From: Candidatus Methanoperedentaceae archaeon
GTDB lineage: Archaea; Halobacteriota; Methanosarcinia; Methanosarcinales; Methanoperedenaceae
Assembly (NCBI GenBank): GCA_014859785.1
Contig: JACUTP010000008.1
Coordinates: 1-21,620, forward strand
DNA: 21,620 nucleotides
Direction of reading: 5' to 3'
The position numbers and the translations under genes were made by a program. Of this stretch, positions 15,551-21,620 are shown one piece after another; the first letter of the stretch is position 1, and the number at the start of each line of letters is the position of its first letter. The notes under the pieces are model-generated. The model saw only the letters and a program-made list of their open reading frames with translations. It did no database searches and had not been told where the DNA came from.

Positions 15551-16873
15551 TTAAATCCCCAATTTCTTCATCATCTTCTGCATATTGAACTTCCCACCGC
15601 CCATCATGCCTTTCATTGCTTTCTGCATCGTCCTGTGATACTTGAGAAGCTCACGCACTTCCTCGTACCTGGTTCCTGACCCCCTTGAAATCCGTGTAAT
15701 CCTTGAACTGTTAATAATTTTCGGGTCATCAAGTTCCGAACCGGTCATCGAGTCCATTATGAACTTGTATTTCTTCATCCGTTCCTCGGTCACGTTATAC
15801 ATATCATCCGAGAATTTTATACCCATCTTACCCATAGGAAGCATCTGCATCACCTGTTTCAGCGGTCCCATCTTATTCATCGCCTCAAGCTGGTTGTACA
15901 TATCCTTTAATGAGAACCGCCCGCTCATCATGACATCTACATCGAAATCCTCGGGTTTCAATGCCTCTTCGGCTTTTTCCACAAGAGCCTTGATATCGCC
16001 CATACCCAGAAGCCGTGAGATGAACCTGTCAGGCTCAAACAACTCTATATCATCAGGTGTCTCACCGGTACCGATAAATGCAATAGCAGAATCCGTTTCA
16101 GAAACCGCGGACAGGGCACCCCCGCCTTTTGCAGTACCGTCAAGTTTTGTGATAATAACACCCGTAATCCCTATAGAGTTATTAAAAGCCCTTGCCTGCT
16201 CGCTTGCAAGCTGACCAATGGCTGCATCAAGCACAAGGAACCTGTGGTCAGGGTTTGCAGCCCTGTGTATTTCCTCCATCTCCTTTATCAGGTCACTTTC
16301 AAGTGCATGGCGTCCCGCGGTATCTATTATCTTAATATCATATTTCCCGATGGCTGCCAGTCCGCGCCTGGTGATACCAACAGCATCCTTTTCGTCATTT
16401 TCGCCATAAAAGAATACATCCGACTTTTCGCATAGCGTCTTTAGCTGGTCGTACGCTCCGTGCCTGAAATTATCAGCACATATTACAGCAGCTTTTAGCC
16501 CTTTCCTCTGGAAATACCTTGCAAGCTTTGCAGTGGTTGTTGTCTTGCCGCTTCCCTGGAGACCCACCATCATAATGGTCTGCGGGGCAAGTTTCACATC
16601 TGCATCTTTACCCAGGATGTTAATCAGTTCCTGGTAAACTATGCGTATTACATGTTCCCTCGGGCTCATGCCGCCGGGTGGTTTTTCCTTGAGTGAACGC
16701 TGTTTTATTGTCTGGGATAATGTCATCACAAGCTTGACATTTACATCAGCCTGCAAAAGGGCGCGCTGGATATCACGTACCAGTTCATCCACTGCCTTCT
16801 CGTCTATTCTTCCTGCTCCAACCAGTTTCCGAAGTGCGTCCTGCAGCGAGCCGCCAAGTTTATCCATTACCAT
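15551..16873 (-). CDS. srp54: signal recognition particle 54 kDa protein
   Basis: This 440-residue GTPase binds signal sequences and SRP RNA and docks ribosomes at the membrane. The N domain (1-95) is followed by the G domain with GLQGSGKTTTT (104-113), DTAGRHA (184-190) and TKLDGTAKGGGALS (242-255), and a methionine-rich M domain (about 300-440) with GRFSLKDMYNQLEAMNKMGP, SRITRISRGSG (RNA-binding) and a Met/Lys C-terminus. Length is normal. Two in-frame ATGs (16873 and 16867) are possible; neither has a clear ribosome site. It is divergent from a small basic protein gene and followed on its strand by trpS after 95 bases. Confidence 0.97.
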   Translation of the reverse strand: MVMDKLGGSLQDALRKLVGAGRIDEKAVDELVRDIQRALLQADVNVKLVMTLSQTIKQRSLKEKPPGGMSPREHVIRIVYQELINILGKDADVKLAPQTIMMVGLQGSGKTTTTAKLARYFQRKGLKAAVICADNFRHGAYDQLKTLCEKSDVFFYGENDEKDAVGITRRGLAAIGKYDIKIIDTAGRHALESDLIKEMEEIHRAANPDHRFLVLDAAIGQLASEQARAFNNSIGITGVIITKLDGTAKGGGALSAVSETDSAIAFIGTGETPDDIELFEPDRFISRLLGMGDIKALVEKAEEALKPEDFDVDVMMSGRFSLKDMYNQLEAMNKMGPLKQVMQMLPMGKMGIKFSDDMYNVTEERMKKYKFIMDSMTGSELDDPKIINSSRITRISRGSGTRYEEVRELLKYHRTMQKAMKGMMGGGKFNMQKMMKKLGI

Positions 16874-16933
16874 AAATATTGCCTGTTGTTATTGATAATA
16901 TCCCTGATTTTAGTTAAAGCTTATGATAGAAGA

Positions 16934-16943
16934 ATACATATAG
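16934..16943 (+). promoter_or_regulatory. TATA-like box for the small basic protein gene
   Basis: ATACATATAG lies 28-37 bases before the ATG at 16971. The transcript would begin a few bases before the start codon. Confidence 0.35.
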
Positions 16944-16970
16944 ATTCATATTAATTGTAGGTTGGTTGGT

Positions 16971-17174
16971 ATGAGTATCGAATATACAGGAGCTAATAAG
17001 GAAACGGTTTCTGGAGAGATGAAGAACTTCCTTGATTCGTGCCCTCCCGATACCCGGTTCAAGATGATTATTAACTCAAAGCGGGGATACTTAAAAGTCA
17101 GGATTATAAACATTAAACAAAGCAGGATACAGAAATTTTTCGGCAGGCTCAGGCGGCATAAGAAGAAATCTTGA
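16971..17174 (+). CDS. small basic hypothetical protein
   Basis: The 67-residue frame from the ATG at 16971 (a TTG three codons upstream is less likely) gives a strongly basic protein with SKRGYLKVRIINIKQS in the middle and a C-terminal arginine/lysine tail (FGRLRRHKKKS). No cysteines beyond one (C24), no helix of membrane type. A nucleic-acid-binding role is suggested only by charge. Not recognised as a known family. It stands alone, divergent from srp54, with a TATA-like box at the right distance. Confidence 0.6.
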   Translation: MSIEYTGANKETVSGEMKNFLDSCPPDTRFKMIINSKRGYLKVRIINIKQSRIQKFFGRLRRHKKKS

Positions 17175-17599
17175 TAAAAAACCTGAACAGAATATTAACT
17201 AAGATGGACGCCCGGAGTTATATGCGGTAGATGGGATTTTTTTTAGACGGCAAACCGAGGCTCCGCCATGACACAGGCATACGGTGTCCTTGCTGTCAGA
17301 CCATATGGTTTTCTCTCCAGAGTAAAGGGGGATGTAAGGGAAATTGCTTTTGCAGCATGCACACCAGTGTACACCCGTTAAAATCGAAACATAAAATATT
17401 GCATTAGAGCTCGCGAGGTGAATAATTTTTAAGATTGAATTAATTACATTATCATTATCATTACTATGGGTTAATTTAATATGTAAGAAAAATAATAAAG
17501 TGTTTTGTGATCCAATTATGTGAATCTCCCCGGATAAATTTTCGTCTAAACAATAATTCAGGATACATAACAGAGGTTTACATATCAAATTACCAGACC
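17175..17599. other. 425-base stretch without a convincing gene
   Basis: The first part (about 17205-17410) is more GC-rich than its surroundings and contains small palindromes: ACCATATGGT (17300-17309), GACAC/GTGTC around 17268-17286 and CTCGCGAG near 17411. Both strands have short frames with several cysteines: a 58-codon frame at 17231-17407 (+) with RCPCC and CKGNCFC, and a minus-strand frame ending at 17199 with WCACC and CLCHGG. Neither has a clear ribosome site. The second part (17410-17599) is AT-rich with ATTATC repeats and no gene. It could be a gene remnant or an RNA; I cannot tell. Confidence 0.4.
17231..17407 (+). CDS. possible 58-residue cysteine-rich small protein
   Basis: The frame begins ATG at 17231 and ends TAG at 17405-17407. 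It has a CPCC motif followed about 14 residues later by GCKGNCFC, so six to seven cysteines with zinc-ribbon-like spacing, plus a histidine-containing tail (HTSVHP). The only ribosome-site candidate is GGAG at 17214-17217, thirteen bases upstream, which is far. The opposite strand also has a Cys-rich frame over the same bases, so strand is unresolved and it may be non-coding. Confidence 0.2.
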   Translation: MGFFLDGKPRLRHDTGIRCPCCQTIWFSLQSKGGCKGNCFCSMHTSVHPLKSKHKILH

Positions 17600-17977
17600 A
17601 TGGAAAATCATTATGGTATTTCCGGAGGTCCGTATGAAACTATACAATATAATAATATTCCTGATATAGTACCTGCGGAAAATTCGGATCAATCAACTAT
17701 ATTGATGTATTCAGTAAATGGTAAGGTTAAAGCCATAAATAATCCAATTTCAAAAAATTTAAATAAGATGAGAATACTTGGTTTAATAGCATTAATAAGC
17801 TATATGGTTGTGATTCTTTTCACATGGATTTATGCTAACTTAAACGGTAATGTGTATTTCCTGGCTGGAGAACCGATATTGTTAATAAAATATTTAGAGT
17901 GGGGCATTGGATTTATTGGAATTTATGTTGCGGTTGAATACTTACTTAAAGAAATACAGGGATTCCCACATAAATAA
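17600..17977 (+). CDS. AT-rich two-helix membrane protein, unknown
   Basis: The 125-residue protein from the ATG at 17600 (frame open to 17507) has a soluble N-terminal half (about 1-55), then helix one ILGLIALISYMVVILFTWIY (about 58-77), a short polar loop, and helix two around YLEWGIGFIGIYVAVEYLL (about 97-115). Codon use is strongly A/T-ending and rich in ATA, AAT and TTA, unlike the housekeeping genes around it, a sign of recent transfer or relaxed selection. No good ribosome site before 17600. No family recognised. It sits between a gene-poor stretch and the pycB fragment. Confidence 0.45.
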   Translation: MENHYGISGGPYETIQYNNIPDIVPAENSDQSTILMYSVNGKVKAINNPISKNLNKMRILGLIALISYMVVILFTWIYANLNGNVYFLAGEPILLIKYLEWGIGFIGIYVAVEYLLKEIQGFPHK

Positions 17978-18018
17978 ATATCTCCCAATTTCAAATCTAA
18001 AATCAGATTACGTTTACT

Positions 18019-18231
18019 CTATAAATAAAACAGCATCCAGGGGTCTTCGTTCAAATAACGTATCGACGAATCGAATCTTGCTCCACCATATACCCCAAGC
18101 GAAAAGAATCCTGCCTTGTCCAGCGTTTCGGAAATGGGAAGCATATTCCGCGTTCGAATTCGTGTAGATATAAGGGATTGATATGCATCCAGCATTGTAT
18201 CTGTGAGTTTTAGTTGAGCCATGATTTCCAT
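18019..18231 (-). pseudogene. decayed N-terminal fragment of pyruvate carboxylase subunit B (pycB)
   Basis: The 70-codon frame (most likely from the ATG at 18222) aligns by eye with the start of PycB/oxaloacetate decarboxylase carboxyltransferase domains: LKLTDTMLDAYQSLISTRIR matches the family LKITDTTLRDAHQSLIATRMR, and it goes on through MLPI, GFFSL, GGA, FD and IRYLNEDPW. Full-length subunits are about 500-600 residues; this one stops six residues after EDPW. The key TTxRDAHQS has lost one residue, including the arginine of RDA, and EVWGGAT has become GVYGGAR. It is therefore an inactive remnant left by deletion or partial duplication. No rest of the gene is present in the window. Confidence 0.8.
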
Positions 18232-18385
18232 GCCATATTTGTAGCAGTATAGTTATTTAATTATTACATATTAAATATCTTATAAAATCAAAGCAAAACC
18301 AACTTAATGAAATAGATACTTTTAAGATCTAAAAAAAATAGAACAAAGTAGAATCGAAACACTGGTTTAAATTACAAAGGTAAAA
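18232..18385 (+). promoter_or_regulatory. AT-rich upstream region of the beta-grasp/protease pair
   Basis: Candidate TATA sequences lie at 18273-18288 (AAATATCTTATAAAAT) and near 18319-18330. They would give leaders of about 35-85 bases. AAGGT at 18377-18381 is a plausible ribosome site for the ATG at 18386. Part of this stretch would once have been the pycB promoter on the other strand. Confidence 0.35.
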
Positions 18386-18676
18386 ATGAAAATAAAGATA
18401 AATTATGACTACAGCCAGCAGGCATTGCTGGGAAAAGAAGCTAATGTTGAAGTAGCAGAAAATACCACGCTTGGAGAACTTCTTGCTCAGATTGATGCAA
18501 GGGTTATAGAAGCCGGAAAAGAGAAAAATATCGATGCCTCTGGTCTTTGCATGTTAAGAGACGGGGAGTTGGGCTGCATCGTAGCGGTCAATAAAAAACC
18601 GCCTGAGGATTTATTGAAGTATAAGCTTCAGGATGGGGATGAGATCGATGTCGTATTTGGATTCTGCGGAGGATAA
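18386..18676 (+). CDS. MoaD/ThiS/ubiquitin-like beta-grasp protein ending in Cys-Gly-Gly
   Basis: This 96-residue protein has the beta-grasp plan: strand KIKINYDYS, strand ANVEVAENTTLGELLAQI with helix, a central segment, then VAVNKKPPEDLLKYKLQDGDEIDVVFGFCGG. The last strand and the free C-terminal Gly-Gly are the hallmarks of MoaD, ThiS and archaeal SAMP proteins, which are activated by an E1-like enzyme as a thiocarboxylate or joined to lysines. A cysteine just before the GG is uncommon. Length is normal. It is separated by two bases from the TRASH-protease gene, so they form one operon. Roles in molybdopterin, sulfur transfer or protein tagging are all open; no E1 or MoaE gene is in the window. 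Confidence 0.8.
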   Translation: MKIKINYDYSQQALLGKEANVEVAENTTLGELLAQIDARVIEAGKEKNIDASGLCMLRDGELGCIVAVNKKPPEDLLKYKLQDGDEIDVVFGFCGG

Positions 18677-18678
18677 GC

Positions 18679-19539
18679 ATGGCTGAAAAATGCATTTACT
18701 GCGGCATGGATATTGAGGAAGAAGGTGTAGTGAGAAAAATTGATGGAGAAGAGATTAAGTTTTGCAGCCAGCACTGTGCAGTCATGTTTGAAGGGCTTGA
18801 GAAAAAGGGAAGGATGAAAGCGGCAATCATGGCTGAGCGGGGTGAAATAATATCAGGGCTGGAAGATGAGAGAGGAACCAGGGTCATAACATTGATTCAC
18901 AGAAGGGAGCCGTGGGAAGAGAAAGACGAGAGTTCCATCAGCATCGAGGATACAGAGCATGTTTTAATGAGGATAAGACAGACGCCCGGAGACAAAGATG
19001 TGGATTTGATTCTGCATACACCCGGCGGGCTCGTGCTGGCTGCTGAGATGATAGCCATGGCTGTGAAAAACCATCCTTCAAAGGTCTCTGTTATTGTTCC
19101 TTTTTACGCAATGTCAGGTGGCACGCTCATCGCTCTTGCAGCGGATGAGATTATTATGGAGAAGGACAGCGTTCTTGGACCTGTTGACCCGCAGTTGGGA
19201 GGCGTACCTGCAGGTGCCCTGATCTCGTTGCTTGGGAAGAAGCCGCCGGAGAACATCTCGGATGACAATATCATGCTTTCAGAAGAGGCCAGAAAGAGCC
19301 TGGAAAGAGTACAAAAAATGGTAAAATGGCTGCTTGAAGATAAAATGGGAAAAGAGAAAGCAGAGAACCTGGCTGAGTTCCTGACGGGAGGATACACTAC
19401 ACACGATACGCCTATAGTTTTCGAGGTTGCGAAGGGATTTGGACTGAATGTTAAACAGGGCATGCCCAGGAGGGTATACGACCTGTTCAGAACGTTTGAG
19501 TTTGGTGCATGCCCGAGACCGCAGTATGTAAAGTATTGA
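18679..19539 (+). CDS. TRASH zinc-finger fused to ClpP/SppA-like serine protease (SDH family)
   Basis: The first 40 residues form a TRASH/YHS-type metal-binding finger: C5-x2-C8 and C29-x3-C33 in KCIYCGMDIEE and FCSQHCAVMFEG. From about residue 65 the protein matches the archaeal serine dehydrogenase-proteinase family (PF01972): TRVITLIHRREPW, DLILHTPGGLVLAAEMIAMA (113-117 HTPGG), PFYAMSGGTLIALAADEI with nucleophile S146, and LGPVDPQLGG. H242 in TTHDTPIVFEVAKGFGL is in the usual place. Most relatives have an N-terminal membrane helix instead of a zinc finger; none is visible here, so this one is probably cytosolic. The preceding Ub-like gene ends two bases before its ATG. Metal-controlled proteolysis is inference. 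Confidence 0.88.
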   Translation: MAEKCIYCGMDIEEEGVVRKIDGEEIKFCSQHCAVMFEGLEKKGRMKAAIMAERGEIISGLEDERGTRVITLIHRREPWEEKDESSISIEDTEHVLMRIRQTPGDKDVDLILHTPGGLVLAAEMIAMAVKNHPSKVSVIVPFYAMSGGTLIALAADEIIMEKDSVLGPVDPQLGGVPAGALISLLGKKPPENISDDNIMLSEEARKSLERVQKMVKWLLEDKMGKEKAENLAEFLTGGYTTHDTPIVFEVAKGFGLNVKQGMPRRVYDLFRTFEFGACPRPQYVKY

Positions 19540-19546
19540 GTAAAAT

Positions 19547-20197
19547 TTAAATAAACTTTACGCCAAGATCTGATAAACCATTTCTGACAGCCATATTTAT
19601 CAGAAACGGTGTCAGGGATTCAATCATGCGGGATTCACTTAGAGGCCCACCATCCAGCGGTCTTACGCTGCGTATCTCCCGTGTCAGGTTCATTACCAAC
19701 TGCTTCGCATCCGTATCATCGCCGCAGATTACAACGTCGCCTTCTATCTCTAAATCAAGGTTGCATAACTTTCGATAGGATAGGTTATGGTATGCTGATA
19801 CTACTTTTACTCCTGGAATAAGGTGCTGGATATGAAGAGCAGCACAGCCCTCATCTGGCGGTGTGTACTCAAACCACCGGTTCTTTTTCATGGGTACAAC
19901 TAGAGAAATGACTATCTGGTTTTTTAGAACCGGGCGCAGGCATTCAATAAGCTCCAATGTAGCCGCATAAGGTACGGAGAGTACAGCGACATCAGCCCTC
20001 TCCACCGCCTCTTTATTACTTGTTCCATCAATGCGGCATTCTACGCCGCGGTCCGTAAGCTGGCAGGAATAGCCGCATGCAGCGTTTTTTGCCTTATCTA
20101 CATCCCGCGAGCCGATATAAATCTCGTGGTGTGTTGCCCACCTGCAGGCTAATCCTTCACCGATTCTGCCTGTACCGCCCAGGATCGCTATTTTCAT
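19547..20197 (-). CDS. npdG: F420H2:NADP+ oxidoreductase (Fno)
   Basis: The 216-residue enzyme transfers hydride between coenzyme F420 and NADP. It begins MKIAILGGTGRIGEGLACRWA, the NADP-binding glycine loop of the family, followed by GSRD (start of the 2'-phosphate site), VAVLSVPYAATLELI and the F420-side segments VVSAYHNLSYRKL and LDGGPLSESRMIESLTPFLINMA. Length matches archaeal Fno. It follows glutamate dehydrogenase by 15 bases on the same strand, a meaningful pairing because it can supply or recycle the NADPH used or made by that enzyme. Its 3' end is convergent with the protease gene, seven bases away. Confidence 0.93.
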   Translation of the reverse strand: MKIAILGGTGRIGEGLACRWATHHEIYIGSRDVDKAKNAACGYSCQLTDRGVECRIDGTSNKEAVERADVAVLSVPYAATLELIECLRPVLKNQIVISLVVPMKKNRWFEYTPPDEGCAALHIQHLIPGVKVVSAYHNLSYRKLCNLDLEIEGDVVICGDDTDAKQLVMNLTREIRSVRPLDGGPLSESRMIESLTPFLINMAVRNGLSDLGVKFI

Positions 20198-20212
20198 GGT
20201 ACCATTACCTGT

Positions 20213-21556
20213 TCATGAAGATCGACTTTCAGATTTCATGAAATATTCCCTTGTTCCTTTGGCTGCCACTGCTTCTGAGATCCTTCCGAGCGCAAGTATG
20301 TAGGCTGCTGTCCTCATGTCGACTTTTTCCTTCTCCTTGATGTCGTGTACATTCTTGAATTCTCGCTGCATGATGGTTTCAAGTTTTTCATTGACCTCGT
20401 CCTGGCTCCAGTAAAACCCTGCTCTATTCTGAACCCATTCAAAATAGCTGACTGTCACACCTCCGGCATTTGCCAGGATATCGGGGATTACGAATATTCC
20501 TTTTTCGTTCAGTACCTCATCAGCTTCCCCCGTGGTAGGACCGTTTGCCATTTCCACCACGAGTTTTGCCTTTATATTATCAGCGTTCTCTTTTGTTATC
20601 TGGTTCTCAAGAGCGGCAGGAACAAGGATATCCACGTCCAGTTCAAGCAGCTCCTCATTGGTAATTTGCCCTATCTCTCCACAGTTGCATTTTGCGCAGG
20701 TCACATGCTCTGCTTTCCTGCAGGCGCTGATGCTGCCTGAACAGATGCATTCTCCCATTTTCCCATCCTTTTTCTTGGTATCCATTGTAACATCGGGATC
20801 GATACCATGAGTATGGTAAATACCTCCCTTGGAATCGCTAACAGCCACTACTTTGTATCCGGCGCCGTGAAGGAATCTTGCAATGTTATACCCTACATTC
20901 CCGAATCCCTGCAAAGCAACAGTGGTGTCCTCTGGATGCAATTTTAAGATCCTGGCAGCTTCGTTCAGCACAAAAAAACCGCCTCTGCCGGTTGCAGCTT
21001 CCCGCCCCTGCGATCCTCCCATGCTAAGCGGTTTCCCGGTGATTACGGCAGGTGTTAACCGTCTGTTGATCTTATTATATTCGTCAGCCATCCAGCCCAT
21101 TATGATCTCGTTGGTGTACACATCCGGGGCAGGAATGTCCGTATCCGGTCCGATGAAATTATAGATAGAATCAATGTAAGCCCGGCTTAATTTCTCAAGT
21201 TCCTGATTTGAAAGTTCTTTCGGATTTACCACCACTCCGCCTTTGGAGCCGCCGAATGGGATGTTCACCACCGCGCATTTGAATGTCATCCATAACGATA
21301 GCGCCTTAACTTCATCAAGTGAGACATCGGGATGGTATCTTATCCCTCCTTTACATGGGCCCCTGTAATCATTGTAGTGCACCCTGAAACCTGTGAAAAC
21401 CTCAAGATCGCCTGAGTCCATTCTCACAGGAATGGAAACCTCAATTATTTCATTGGGTTTTCGCAATACTTTTTTCGCGTCGTCGCTTATCTTGACAAAA
21501 CCTAACGCTTTTTCCAATTGAGACTGCGCGTTCTCAAAAGCACTGATTCTTGCCAT
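20213..21556 (-). CDS. gdhA: Glu/Leu/Phe/Val-family glutamate dehydrogenase with cysteine-cluster insertion
   Basis: This is a hexameric-type glutamate dehydrogenase of 447 residues (usual about 415-420). Conserved parts are GPCKGGIRYHP (K69), WMTFKCAVVNIPFGGSKGG (K93, K105), DIPAPDV (D145), the nucleotide loop GFGNVG (217-222) and NPTT-like MANGPTTGEAD, plus PDILANAGGVTVSYFEW. It catalyses glutamate and 2-oxoglutarate + ammonia interconversion with NAD(P). The extra length is mostly a segment at about 265-296 within the nucleotide domain that carries six cysteines (270, 272, 279, 287, 290, 292), not seen in standard GDHs. The ATG has AAGGA about nine bases upstream. It is followed by Fno. 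Confidence 0.93.
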   Translation of the reverse strand: MARISAFENAQSQLEKALGFVKISDDAKKVLRKPNEIIEVSIPVRMDSGDLEVFTGFRVHYNDYRGPCKGGIRYHPDVSLDEVKALSLWMTFKCAVVNIPFGGSKGGVVVNPKELSNQELEKLSRAYIDSIYNFIGPDTDIPAPDVYTNEIIMGWMADEYNKINRRLTPAVITGKPLSMGGSQGREAATGRGGFFVLNEAARILKLHPEDTTVALQGFGNVGYNIARFLHGAGYKVVAVSDSKGGIYHTHGIDPDVTMDTKKKDGKMGECICSGSISACRKAEHVTCAKCNCGEIGQITNEELLELDVDILVPAALENQITKENADNIKAKLVVEMANGPTTGEADEVLNEKGIFVIPDILANAGGVTVSYFEWVQNRAGFYWSQDEVNEKLETIMQREFKNVHDIKEKEKVDMRTAAYILALGRISEAVAAKGTREYFMKSESRSS

Positions 21557-21620
21557 AAATATCCTTCATCAATCTATCGTTTTTCAGAGAAGCTCAAGCA
21601 CATGAGGAGTGGCATTTGCA

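Noticed and set aside
17199..17588. Minus-strand 129-codon frame with WCACC and CLCHGG
   Set aside because: No ribosome site or promoter, an AT-driven N-terminal half, and a competing Cys-rich frame on the other strand. Kept only as part of the unexplained stretch.
17175..17599. Possible SRP RNA, RNase P RNA or tRNA next to srp54
   Set aside because: I looked for the conserved SRP domain IV motif, RNase P GAGGAAAGTCC-type core and a tRNA T-loop GTTCRANNC and found none on either strand.
1..21620. CRISPR arrays, insertion sequences, integrases and defence genes
   Set aside because: No regularly spaced repeats, no transposase or recombinase motifs and no Cas, restriction or toxin domains were visible.

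Overview
The window reads as a piece of euryarchaeal chromosome. The lineage call is inference from gene content: archaeal-type TrpRS, SRP54, Rio2 kinase, Pth2, a COG2433/DUF460 protein, an F420H2:NADP oxidoreductase, and a four-gene porGDAB pyruvate:ferredoxin oxidoreductase. A methanogen or methane-oxidising relative in the Methanosarcinales (a Methanoperedens-like lineage would fit) is the most likely source. Promoters look archaeal: TATA-like boxes lie about 25-45 bases before many starts, giving leaderless or very short-leader transcripts, and Shine-Dalgarno sites appear mainly inside operons.

Layout. 1-1286: a single-domain EamA transporter (-) divergent from two overlapping thioredoxin-fold genes (+). 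1387-2616: a SufS/NifS-like cysteine desulfurase (+). 2742-5612: porG-porD-porA-porB (-), each gene overlapping the next. 5809-7080: an AAA+ ATPase with an unfamiliar N-terminus and a leader carrying two hairpins. 7166-10005: rio2 and a 656-residue DUF460 protein overlapping by 16 bases. 10011-10748: pth2 and a small unknown gene (-). 10941-14032: the metal ECF transporter cbiM-cbiQ-cbiO, preceded by a perfect 9-bp inverted repeat at its promoter; CbiO has a long extra C-terminal domain. 14070-16873: trpS and srp54 (-). 16971-18231: an accessory patch with a small basic protein, a 425-base stretch without a convincing gene, an AT-rich two-helix membrane protein, and a decayed N-terminal fragment of pyruvate carboxylase subunit B. 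18386-19539: a beta-grasp (MoaD/ubiquitin-like) protein ending in Cys-Gly-Gly, followed 2 bases later by a TRASH zinc-finger/ClpP-like serine protease fusion. 19547-21556: glutamate dehydrogenase with a six-cysteine insertion, followed by the F420:NADP oxidoreductase (-).

How the parts connect. POR links acetyl-CoA, pyruvate and ferredoxin, and the pycB remnant would have belonged to the next anaplerotic step. GDH and Fno together link F420H2, NADP(H) and ammonia assimilation. The Cbi transporter supplies Co or Ni for corrinoid or F430 enzymes. TrpRS, SRP54, Pth2 and Rio2 are translation and ribosome-assembly housekeeping. The most novel-looking items are the Ub-like protein/TRASH-protease pair, the Cys-cluster GDH, the cbiM operator-like dyad and the pycB relic.
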